36,374 nt of DNA from an uncultured Alphaproteobacteria bacterium (GTDB taxonomy: Bacteria; Pseudomonadota; Alphaproteobacteria; SHVP01), in contig CALJDF010000145.1 in assembly GCA_938023835.1 (NCBI GenBank), forward strand, positions 1 to 36,374. Direction: 5' to 3'. A program made the translations under genes and the position numbers. The notes under the pieces were generated by a model, which did not search any database, was not told the DNA's origin, and saw only the letters and a list, made by a program, of their open reading frames with translations. Position 1 is the stretch's first letter; every line of letters begins with the position of its first letter. Shown here in pieces: positions 8,422 through 16,814 of the stretch.

Positions 8422-10140
8422 CTAGCCGACCGCGCGCAGTAGATGACGATCGGCATCGATCGACTGGTATTCGATCAACGCATTAAAGTGGCGTAGCGCC
8501 CAATCACGACCTGGTCCGATGCCGCGGCCGGTCGTTTCGGGAAAGCGTTTGTCCATGAATAGGCGCGTGATCAGCGATTTACGCGCATCACCTTGGGCGA
8601 GATCGTAAACCGCTTCATTCAGCAGTAACGCACCACCCAACGTGTCACTGAGCAAAACCATCAGGCGACGGGCATGACGCTGCGCCTCTGCCGGGTCGCT
8701 CTGTACATAAGCGACCGCATCACGACAATCCTGCAGCGCATTTTCAAGGCGCTGCGCAATATCGGCGAGTGATCTAGGTGCCGCACCAGCAGCCGCCACA
8801 ACCCGCTTGGCCATCTCCTCGAAACCCGGCGCACGGTTTCCGAGCATGCGTAGGACCTCCAGGGCCTGAATGTTTGCCGGCCCCTCCCACACGGTCAGGA
8901 CTTGGGCATCACGCAAAAGGCGTGGTGTGACGTGGTCATAGGTATAGGCGTTGCCACCGATCAGTTCGATGGCGGCACGGGCCAAGACGTTTGCATCATC
9001 GGCCGTCTGGTATTTGGCCAACGCCGTTGTCAGACGAAGCCAGGCCCGCGCCGAAGTCTCATCATCAAGATCGGTAACGTGTGCGGCATCAAACGCCTCG
9101 GCAGCAGCGAACGCCATCGCGGTCCCGGATTCCAGACGCACCAGCATCTCAAGAATCTCATCCTGCATCATCGGATAGCGCAGCACGTTCTGTCCGAATG
9201 CGTCGCGATGACTGAGGTATGAAACGGCCTCAAGAAATGCACGTCTACCAACACCGGCGGCGGCAACGGCGTTGTGGATGCGGCTAAACCCTAATGCCTC
9301 CATCATTAACTTGAACCCCAGGGGCGGAGGCGCAACTTCCAGCGCCCACGCGTCCAGCAAGTCAACCTCGCCGGTCGGCACGCCGATCGTGCCCAACTTG
9401 TCCTTCAGGCGACGAATGCGAAAAGCGTTGGGCGCGTCGTCAACATGGGTCGGGACAAGGTAGAGTCCAAGTCCTTTCGAGCCGCCGGGCGCGCCGGGTG
9501 GCCGTGCGGTCGCCAACGCCACCCCCCCATTTGTATTGCTTACGAACCATTTTAGACCGGTCAGGCGAACGTGATCGCCTTCGGTGCGGGCGACGGTGGT
9601 CGTCGCGCCAACATCGCTACCACCATGTAGTTCGGTGGCCCAAGTACCACCCGTAAGGGCGTGGCCGTCCATACGGACGAGGTCGGCGAGGTACCGATTA
9701 CGAACGGCCGCTGGCGCGAACCGATCCAGCACATAGGCGACCGCTCCGGTCATGGTCACCGGGCAGTGCAGAGACACATCTGCCTGCGACAGCAAATACC
9801 CGATCGCAAACGTGACCGTGTAGGGCGCCGGTTTGTCGCCGTAGTTGAGGCCAATGGCTCCACGTTCGTAGACCTCGGTCGCCACCCGATCCCAAAGCGA
9901 ATTGTGGCGGATATGGTTCGTGAGCTGACCGCTCGAGTCATATGGTTCTAGAACGGGAGGCGCGTGCCGGTGGGTGTGCTCTGCCTGGACATCGACGTCG
10001 TCACCGACCCAGTCGCCGAACGACTCTAACGTCGTGACCCACCGATCGAGATCATGACCGAGAGCCCGCCGCAGAACGCTCTGAAGGTTGGTGTCGAGCC
10101 GGTAAAAGTTCTGCCCGCGAACCGATTGGCGATATGTCAC
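8422..10140 (-). CDS. AidB-like acyl-CoA dehydrogenase
   Basis: GGTWATELHGGSDVGATTT, LKWFVSNTNG, LGFSRIHNAVAAAGVGRRAF, LTVWEGPANIQALEVLRML. GTG start at 10140 overlaps the MerR stop (GTGA). Confidence 0.85.
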   Translation of the reverse strand: MTYRQSVRGQNFYRLDTNLQSVLRRALGHDLDRWVTTLESFGDWVGDDVDVQAEHTHRHAPPVLEPYDSSGQLTNHIRHNSLWDRVATEVYERGAIGLNYGDKPAPYTVTFAIGYLLSQADVSLHCPVTMTGAVAYVLDRFAPAAVRNRYLADLVRMDGHALTGGTWATELHGGSDVGATTTVARTEGDHVRLTGLKWFVSNTNGGVALATARPPGAPGGSKGLGLYLVPTHVDDAPNAFRIRRLKDKLGTIGVPTGEVDLLDAWALEVAPPPLGFKLMMEALGFSRIHNAVAAAGVGRRAFLEAVSYLSHRDAFGQNVLRYPMMQDEILEMLVRLESGTAMAFAAAEAFDAAHVTDLDDETSARAWLRLTTALAKYQTADDANVLARAAIELIGGNAYTYDHVTPRLLRDAQVLTVWEGPANIQALEVLRMLGNRAPGFEEMAKRVVAAAGAAPRSLADIAQRLENALQDCRDAVAYVQSDPAEAQRHARRLMVLLSDTLGGALLLNEAVYDLAQGDARKSLITRLFMDKRFPETTGRGIGPGRDWALRHFNALIEYQSIDADRHLLRAVG

Positions 10141-10538
10141 TCTGCGGCCACCCTCGCGTCGACACCCTTTTCGGCAAGCAGACTTTCAATCTGGCGACAC
10201 CCATCCTGCAGTTCAGTCACTGCCGCATCGACGTCCTCCCGCTGGGATTCGAGCTCTCGGATTCGACGCCTCGCCTTTTCGAGAGTCACTCGAAGCTGCT
10301 CGACCCCGCCGTCGCCGAGCTCGTAGAGATCCAACATCTCCTTGATTTCGGCGAGGCTGAAACCAAGCCGCTTTCCGCGCAGGATAAGAATCAACCGACC
10401 CCGATCCCGGTGGCTGAAAACACGGTTCATCCCAACTCGGGTGGGGTGCAAGAGATCCTTGGATTCGTAGAAGCGAAGCGTCCGAGACGTGACCCGGAAT
10501 TCCTTGGCAAGCCGTTGGATTGTGTATGTTTCTTCCAT
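10137..10538 (-). CDS. MerR family transcriptional regulator (LiuR-like), first gene of the beta-oxidation operon
   Basis: YTIQRLAKEFRVTSRTLRFYESKDLLHPTRVGMNRVFSHRDRGRLILILRGKRLGFSLAEIKEMLDLY is a MerR winged-helix N-terminus, followed by a coiled coil. Confidence 0.9.
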   Translation of the reverse strand: MEETYTIQRLAKEFRVTSRTLRFYESKDLLHPTRVGMNRVFSHRDRGRLILILRGKRLGFSLAEIKEMLDLYELGDGGVEQLRVTLEKARRRIRELESQREDVDAAVTELQDGCRQIESLLAEKGVDARVAAE

Positions 10539-10555
10539 CGCCGAAACCTAGGTTC

Positions 10556-10575
10556 CCTTGACGTAAACGTCAAGG
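10556..10575. promoter_or_regulatory. Perfect inverted repeat CCTTGACGT-AA-ACGTCAAGG, candidate MerR/LiuR-like operator
   Basis: Two 9-bp arms around a 2-bp AA spacer, 18 bp upstream of the merR start codon; a 10-bp palindrome AACCTAGGTT (10545-10554) lies immediately beside it. Confidence 0.7.
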
Positions 10576-10926
10576 TTCTGATGGGATCGAGGATTTCTCA
10601 TGACCGTCAGTTTTTCGAGGTTTCTGCCGTTTTTCGTGCCTTTGCAGTTTTCCCATTGCCTCGCTGGCTCCGGTAACGACTTTGTTTCCTCGGGACCTCG
10701 CTCGGTTCGGCCCAGTGGCAACGAATGAAGCGGGATTTTTTGCCGCACGTGGCAGTGGCCCGGGGTAGGAGGGGATGCGAAGGCGCCCTTGCGCGCCGCA
10801 GCCAATCCGACGAACCGTCAAGAGCTGCTTGCTATCGAATTGACTCTGATATGAAATGTGCTGACGGGCGGGTTTCGTGACATAACCGGGTCGCGAAACG
10901 ACATTTGTACCAAGGCGCTCTCACGC

Positions 10927-12279
10927 ATGCATTCTTTCGTTTTTCGAGCGCTTCGCTTCGTTGCGCTCCTTTTTATCGGGTTCACGCTGTCCTGGGGCGC
11001 GCTGGCGCAGCAAACCACGGTCTCCGACGCCGACCTCGAGGCGGCCTACGACAAGGCGTTTCAAGAGTTATTCCGGGATCCTGGAAATCTCGACAAATCA
11101 TTCCGATTTGCCGAACTTGCGGTGCGGAAGGGCAATTTTGAGGCGGCCATCAGCGCGCTCGAGCGCATGTTGCTGATCAATCCTGATCTGCCTCGTGTGC
11201 GGCTCGAACTTGGCGTCCTCTATTTTCGAATCGGCTCGTTTGCGATTGCGCGGAGCTACCTAACCCGGGTTCTCCAGAGCCCGGACGCTCCACAGGAGGT
11301 TCAAGATCGTGTGCAAGTGTTTTTGGCGGAGATCGACAGTCGCCTAACCCGGAGCAGCCTTAGCGGCTCGGTATTCCTTGGTGCAAGGTTTTCAGACAAT
11401 GCCAACGCCGGTCCAAACAGCCCCAATGTTCTGGCAAACGGCAACGCCGCGACCCTGGACGACGAATTCACCAACAAGTCCGACCGCAACTACTTCGTCT
11501 CGGCCCAGCTGAACCACAGCTACGACCTGCTCACGCAACGGAGCGAGCTAATCGAAAGTTCGGGCACACTCTACGTGTCGGAACAAGATCGCCAAAAACA
11601 GCTTGATATTGTGTTTTTGGAAGCGCAATCGGGGATTCGAGGGCCGTTCCTTCAGGACGCCATCCCCGGTACAACACTAAAGCCCTACGTACTCGGGAAC
11701 ATGGTTTATCTCCAGGACTCTTGGTACCAGTTCAGTGTCGGATTGGGGGCCAACATGGTTCTCCCGCTTACCCAGCGTTTGCGTGCGACGATCAACCTAG
11801 AACGCAAATCTGAACACTTCCGGAATGATTCCAACCGGCTGAACGCATCACAACAAACGGGCGTCGAAAACTCACTGCGCGCCAATGCCACATACGTCCT
11901 TACCGAAACACAGCAAGTCGCGCTTCGTCTTTCTGCCACGAGCCAAGAAGCCAAAGAAACATTCAATGCCTTTCGCGAGTACCAGATCGGCACGAGTTTC
12001 ACACAGTTGGTTTCCTTTGAATCGCTTGATGCCGGCCCGGCGAGCGTCACCGCCAGCATTACCCGCTCGATGAGCCGATACAACTCGCCGAACCCGACGG
12101 TCGATCCGAACCGGAAGCGACAAGACCAGGAATGGAACTGGTCGATCACTGGCGCCGTTCCGGCATCCAAAGACTGGACAATCGTTAGCACCTTCCAGCG
12201 CTCCACCATCGACAGTTCGCTACCGAACTTCGAAAACCACTCTGCGGCAATAACGCTTGGCGCTTCACGCCGATTCTAG
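10927..12279 (+). CDS. TPR plus outer-membrane beta-barrel protein, Slam/DUF560 (type XI secretion)-like
   Basis: Signal peptide MHSFVFRALRFVALLFIGFTLSWGALAQQ; TPR-like RFAELAVRKGNFEAAISALERMLLINPDLPRVRLELGVLYFRIGSFAIARSYLTRVL; then amphipathic strands ending in ITLGASRRF (terminal Phe). Start at 10927 preferred for the signal peptide; 10858 is possible. Confidence 0.75.
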   Translation: MHSFVFRALRFVALLFIGFTLSWGALAQQTTVSDADLEAAYDKAFQELFRDPGNLDKSFRFAELAVRKGNFEAAISALERMLLINPDLPRVRLELGVLYFRIGSFAIARSYLTRVLQSPDAPQEVQDRVQVFLAEIDSRLTRSSLSGSVFLGARFSDNANAGPNSPNVLANGNAATLDDEFTNKSDRNYFVSAQLNHSYDLLTQRSELIESSGTLYVSEQDRQKQLDIVFLEAQSGIRGPFLQDAIPGTTLKPYVLGNMVYLQDSWYQFSVGLGANMVLPLTQRLRATINLERKSEHFRNDSNRLNASQQTGVENSLRANATYVLTETQQVALRLSATSQEAKETFNAFREYQIGTSFTQLVSFESLDAGPASVTASITRSMSRYNSPNPTVDPNRKRQDQEWNWSITGAVPASKDWTIVSTFQRSTIDSSLPNFENHSAAITLGASRRF

Positions 12280-12302
12280 GAAACCTTCAGGAGGCCAATA
12301 CT

Positions 12303-15074
12303 ATGGGCGGCACCACACGAATTGGATTGGCGGCGCTTTCGGTATTCTTCATCGCGCACGCAACGATCGCGCTCGCTCAGTCAAGCAAAGAAATCGGCGT
12401 CGCCGCGGCGGTCAACCCGCAAGCGCAGGGCACGCCGCCGTCATCGAAACCTCGCACCCTCAACGTCGGTGTCAACGTTCAGACCAACGAACGCATCGTC
12501 ACGTCCGAAGGCGGGCAAGCCCAAATGCTTTTCCTCGACGAGAGCGCATTTACGGTGGGCCCCAATTCGGACGTTGTCCTCGACGAGTTCGTTTTCGACC
12601 CTGATACCGGGACCGGGCGGATAGCCTTGACCGCCGCGAAAGGCGTCTTTCGCTTAGTCGGCGGCAAGATCAGCAAACGCACGCCCGTAACGCTAAAGAC
12701 ACCGACCGCCGTCATCGGCATTCGTGGCGGGATCGCGCTGGTGAACGTCGCACCCAACGGTGCGACACAAGCGACCTTCTTGTTCGGCGACCAAATGACC
12801 GTTGGCACGGCCGGCGGCAACCGCGAGGTCTCCAGGCCAGGATTCACCGTTTCTGCCGACGATCCCGACGCCCCGCCCTCTAATCCTACCCCTGCAACGC
12901 CCGCGCAATTGAATGCTGCCCTCGGTGGGCTTGAGGGTAGTGCGCCGCCGCCCGCGGATGGTGGTGATGGTGGCGGGGGCGGACAGGCGGCCGGGGGCGG
13001 CCAGGTACCCACCGACCAAAATGTTGCTGACTCCGGCATCGGTGAGTTGGGCTCGAACAACAATCCGGACGCCCTAGCGGGTGCCCCACCGCCACCGCCC
13101 GGACCGGTTGCCGGTGGTGCCCCCGGCGGAGCCCAAGACACGACCCAAGACGCCCAGCAAAACAACCAGCTTCAGAGCAGCGACAACCTGGGAACCAGCA
13201 TCGCCGGCAATTTCGTTGGGCGGATCACCCACGCCACACGCCTTGCGGGTCCAACCTCTCCCTTTGGTCTTGATTTGGAACAGAGCGGTCTCGATAAGCC
13301 GTTTCAAACCGCGTCGGTTTCGGGCGGCACGTTCACGGCGACCCCTGGATCGTCTAGCACGTTCAGTGCGCCGATCAGTTCAGGAACGACGACCGGAATC
13401 ACTGCCACTACTAACCCATTTGGTAGCGGCACCCTGACGGGCACCAGCGTTCTGTTTTCCGACAACGAGTATATTCTCTATGAACTCACCGACAACGGCG
13501 ACGGGCACAGAGTCCTCGCCTTTGCGGGCATTCCCACGACGACATTCCCGACGACCGGCGCGACATTCTATGCAGCCCGAGACGACTTCATCCTGGGCTC
13601 AAAGGTATTGGGTATTCCCGCCGCAGATGGCGGCAACCTGTCCATATCGCAAAGCGGCCCGGACGCCGCAATCTATTGGGATACTTCGCTCTCGAGCACG
13701 GCACAACGTCCCTTCGCCGCCATTTCGGGCGGCGTGAGCGGGACTGGCTCGTCACAGCAGATTGCGTTCTCCTTCTTCGTTGGCCAGGTTGTGTTCGAGT
13801 CCAACGGCGAGAAGGTCATCGAGGGTGATTTTGGCGGGTTCTCACTTCTGAACGGCGACGGCACCTCGCCACGTTTCTTTGACGGGATCTTTGGATCGGC
13901 TTGTAACTGTGACGATTCAATTTCGACCGAAACGGAGTACGACTTCTACGGCAAGGACGAACCCGATCATTTTATCCTGACTAGCGGTGAGGTAACCCAG
14001 TTCAGTTCGATCTCGCCTTTCGAACGTCGGCGCGGGATCGAAACCGTCCAGACCTATAACCCCGCCATCAATTTCAACAAGACGACCGATACGTTAGGTA
14101 CTCGAAGCGCCCATTTGGCATCTACGACGGGTACCAGCTTCAACCGCCAACTCACGGGCTGGTCGGCCGGCGTCGGTGTGGCGGTAACAAAATCGAGTGG
14201 TGCACTGGCGCCGTTCTCGTTTACGAACCGCCTCGGTGATCCGAACGGCGTCAAGATCCAGACAGACCCCAACACCAACAAAGTTGCGGCAACGTTTGAC
14301 TTGACGAAATCGAGCGGTGGCAGCGATCTCCTCTTCGTGACCCTGGGTGACAAGGACACACGCTTTGGAACGTCCCCCGCAACAAACGGCCACAGCGCAT
14401 TCTTTGACGACAAAGATTTTGCCTCGACGGTCGATTGCACCAGCTCTGCCTGCGAGAGCACCGTAACCTTCAACAGCACCACCGCCTCGGACGGTGTGGT
14501 CGGCATGGCCTCCTTAGAAGATATTCCCGGGCTGAGCGGCACCTACGCCAGTTGCAGTTATTGCTCATGGGGCATCATCGCCGGCGAAATCGAGCCGAGT
14601 TCGCCATCAACACACGAGCGCTTCATGGGCTTTTGGACCACTGGTGCCGTCCAGGACTTCGCGCAAATCCCAACGTCGGGATCAGCCTCTTACGGCGGGC
14701 ATATGGTGGCGTTTGTGGAAAACAATGGAGCTCAATACATCGAGCACGGCGACGCGACCTTTAGCGTCAATTTCGCCGGCGCAACAAGCAATGGAACCTT
14801 GACGGTCACCAATTTCGACGGGGGTGGCTTGACCGGATCGTTTAGCGCCATTGGGTCAAACGCCCCGGGTCATTCGTTCACCGGTTCGGTGACCGGAACC
14901 GGTGCTCTTTCTGGCGTGAGCGGCAGTCACGCGGGTTCGTTCTACACCAATCAGGCCGGGAACGCGGTTGCAGGCGTCGGCGGCAAGGTCTTCGGGTCTG
15001 GAACGGTGGGCGGAAACGCTTATCGATTTGCCGGCGTACACGTGCAAACCTGTTCTACGGGCGCTTGCCAGTAG
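12303..15074 (+). CDS. Secreted FecR-domain protein with Pro/Gly-rich linker and TbpB-like (Slam cargo-type) C-terminal barrel domain
   Basis: Signal peptide MGGTTRIGLAALSVFFIAHATIALAQ; FecR-type LNVGVNVQTNERIVTSEGGQAQMLFLDESAFTVGPNSDVVLDEF...TPTAVIGIRGG; linker PPPADGGDGGGGG...APPPPPGP; C-terminus IPTSGSASYGGHMVAFVENNGAQYIEHGDATFSVNFAGATSNGTLTVTNFDGG...GSFYTNQAGNAVAGVGGKVFGSG. aggagg ribosome-binding site upstream. Confidence 0.8.
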   Translation: MGGTTRIGLAALSVFFIAHATIALAQSSKEIGVAAAVNPQAQGTPPSSKPRTLNVGVNVQTNERIVTSEGGQAQMLFLDESAFTVGPNSDVVLDEFVFDPDTGTGRIALTAAKGVFRLVGGKISKRTPVTLKTPTAVIGIRGGIALVNVAPNGATQATFLFGDQMTVGTAGGNREVSRPGFTVSADDPDAPPSNPTPATPAQLNAALGGLEGSAPPPADGGDGGGGGQAAGGGQVPTDQNVADSGIGELGSNNNPDALAGAPPPPPGPVAGGAPGGAQDTTQDAQQNNQLQSSDNLGTSIAGNFVGRITHATRLAGPTSPFGLDLEQSGLDKPFQTASVSGGTFTATPGSSSTFSAPISSGTTTGITATTNPFGSGTLTGTSVLFSDNEYILYELTDNGDGHRVLAFAGIPTTTFPTTGATFYAARDDFILGSKVLGIPAADGGNLSISQSGPDAAIYWDTSLSSTAQRPFAAISGGVSGTGSSQQIAFSFFVGQVVFESNGEKVIEGDFGGFSLLNGDGTSPRFFDGIFGSACNCDDSISTETEYDFYGKDEPDHFILTSGEVTQFSSISPFERRRGIETVQTYNPAINFNKTTDTLGTRSAHLASTTGTSFNRQLTGWSAGVGVAVTKSSGALAPFSFTNRLGDPNGVKIQTDPNTNKVAATFDLTKSSGGSDLLFVTLGDKDTRFGTSPATNGHSAFFDDKDFASTVDCTSSACESTVTFNSTTASDGVVGMASLEDIPGLSGTYASCSYCSWGIIAGEIEPSSPSTHERFMGFWTTGAVQDFAQIPTSGSASYGGHMVAFVENNGAQYIEHGDATFSVNFAGATSNGTLTVTNFDGGGLTGSFSAIGSNAPGHSFTGSVTGTGALSGVSGSHAGSFYTNQAGNAVAGVGGKVFGSGTVGGNAYRFAGVHVQTCSTGACQ

Positions 15075-15110
15075 CTCACTGGTTGCAACCGCTAACTCCC
15101 TGCGAGCGCT

Positions 15111-16070
15111 CTAAACTGATTCGGCACCGTAATAGAGTGTGACTGTGTGAGTCGCCTCAGCGAAAAACAGCCAGCGCTCGACGACAATGCCGAGGTGACC
15201 GGACACGGCAGCAATGACGGCCGCCACAATCGCCGCGCCGCCTCCAGATCCCAATCCGACGATCAGCGCGAGTACCGGCACGCCTAACCCTGCGACGTAC
15301 GACACTCGTCGCAATTTGTCTCCGTGTTTTCGGGCGACGTGATAGCCCATTTCCTTTTGCAAGTAGTTTGGTTCGGTGTGGGGAAGATCGAGAGACCGTA
15401 CACGAGCGCCTTGGTCCATGCCCGTTGCTGACGCGGCCGTCACGGTCGGCAAGGCATTGCGAATACCCCGCCAGTACCGAGCCTTGATGACAAACGCGAC
15501 AATCAACCCGACCAACGCGACAGCAGAAACGAAACCTGCGGTCGCCCCTGTGATTGCTCCGATAGCGCCGAGCAGGAGAGCGCCACTTGCAAAAGACAAT
15601 GACAGATACCCTGTCGACACATCGCGTCGAAACCACTGAGGAATAGGTTTGAGACTGGCGTAGATCATCGACGTCGAGAACACGGTCGCGATGCAAAGGA
15701 GGCCCGTTGCCACCGCAAGAAGGCCTACGATCGGGCCGGGGTTCTGTGCGTCCGTCACGAAGAACAACCAGCCCAAAGCGAAAAGACCGGATGGGCCGTA
15801 CGTCGCGATCGCCAAAACGCCTTCGCGCGACAACCAAGACGACCGCCATTGGGTCAAGGCCTTGAGAAATCGTTCCGGATGACCGAGGTGCAGCAACGAA
15901 GAAAGCAACCCCAAGGTAACCAAGCCGAATGCAATGACGAACGAGGGCCACGTGAACCATGGATCAACGGATAAACGACCGATCAAGGCGAGAACCGACA
16001 TGAGAAAAAGCATGCCGTAGCCGGTCCCCGATGAAACCGTGAAGAAGATGACGGAATAAGCCGGATGCAC
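15111..16070 (-). CDS. soeC: DmsC/NrfD-type membrane anchor subunit, SoeC-like
   Basis: MHPAYSVIFFTVSSGTGYGMLFLMSVLAL, HLGHPERFLKALTQWRSSWLSREGV, multiple TM helices, adjacent to FeS and Mo subunits. Confidence 0.82.
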   Translation of the reverse strand: MHPAYSVIFFTVSSGTGYGMLFLMSVLALIGRLSVDPWFTWPSFVIAFGLVTLGLLSSLLHLGHPERFLKALTQWRSSWLSREGVLAIATYGPSGLFALGWLFFVTDAQNPGPIVGLLAVATGLLCIATVFSTSMIYASLKPIPQWFRRDVSTGYLSLSFASGALLLGAIGAITGATAGFVSAVALVGLIVAFVIKARYWRGIRNALPTVTAASATGMDQGARVRSLDLPHTEPNYLQKEMGYHVARKHGDKLRRVSYVAGLGVPVLALIVGLGSGGGAAIVAAVIAAVSGHLGIVVERWLFFAEATHTVTLYYGAESV

Positions 16071-16088
16071 GTTGCGTCCCGAAACTAC

Positions 16089-16814
16089 TTAGGAGAGGAG
16101 ACGATCAACCCACTGGAGGAACTTGCCCTCCACCGAGTCGGCCGTTGCGTTGAGGGGGCTTTGTTGCGACCGATAAGTTCGCGGCGGCAGGTACCGATTG
16201 ACGGGCGCATAGTCTAACTCAGGCATCAAAGGCCGCCCGCCCCGATCAGCGACCAAACGACTGACATCGGACTCCGGGTCGGCTAGGTCACCGAAATGCC
16301 GGGCACTCACCGGGCACGTCGAAACGCACGCCGGCACACGCTGCGCCTCCTCCAGATTCTGATTGTAGATTCGGTCAATGCACAGGGTGCATTTCTTCAT
16401 CACACCTTCGTTCGCATCGTACTCCCGCGCCCCGTAGGGACATGCCCAAGAGCACAACTTGCACCCGATGCATTTGTCCTCGTCGACAAGAACAATGCCG
16501 TCTTCTTCGCGTTTATACGATGCGCCCGTGGGGCAAACCGTAACGCAAAGGGCGTTGTCACAGTGGAGACACGACCTCGGAAAGTGTACCGTTCTTCCCT
16601 TACCGTGGGTGTCCGCTTCAAAGCTATGAACCCGGTTGAACCAGACGCCGTCGGGTTCCGCGCCGTAAGGATCTGTATCGGTCAGCGGCGCCGCAAATCC
16701 GCCACTGTTCCATTCCTTACAATTGACGGCACAGGCGTGACACCCGACGCAGGTATCCAAATCGATCACGAGACCCAACTTGCGGGCCGGCGCTTTGCTC
16801 GGAAGGTCGGTCAT
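16089..16814 (-). CDS. soeB: 4Fe-4S ferredoxin-type electron-transfer subunit, SoeB-like
   Basis: Cys motifs CVGCHACAVNC, CLHCDNALCVTVCP, CIGCKLCSWACP and CTLC...CVSTCP, consistent with four 4Fe-4S clusters. Confidence 0.88.
   Translation of the reverse strand: MTDLPSKAPARKLGLVIDLDTCVGCHACAVNCKEWNSGGFAAPLTDTDPYGAEPDGVWFNRVHSFEADTHGKGRTVHFPRSCLHCDNALCVTVCPTGASYKREEDGIVLVDEDKCIGCKLCSWACPYGAREYDANEGVMKKCTLCIDRIYNQNLEEAQRVPACVSTCPVSARHFGDLADPESDVSRLVADRGGRPLMPELDYAPVNRYLPPRTYRSQQSPLNATADSVEGKFLQWVDRLLS

Noticed and set aside
12945-13015. GGT/GGC-rich low-complexity DNA as a possible repeat array
   Set aside because: Encodes the in-frame Gly/Pro linker of the FecR protein; no regular repeat unit with conserved spacing.
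12479-13165. Track ORF, minus strand, 228 aa, Pro/Gly/Ala-rich
   Set aside because: Antisense to the FecR-domain gene; composition mirrors the Pro/Gly linker codons rather than a real protein.
15081-15090. GGTTGCAACC palindrome as a terminator between the FecR gene and soeC
   Set aside because: Only 10 bp, no loop and no T tract; not supportable as an intrinsic terminator.
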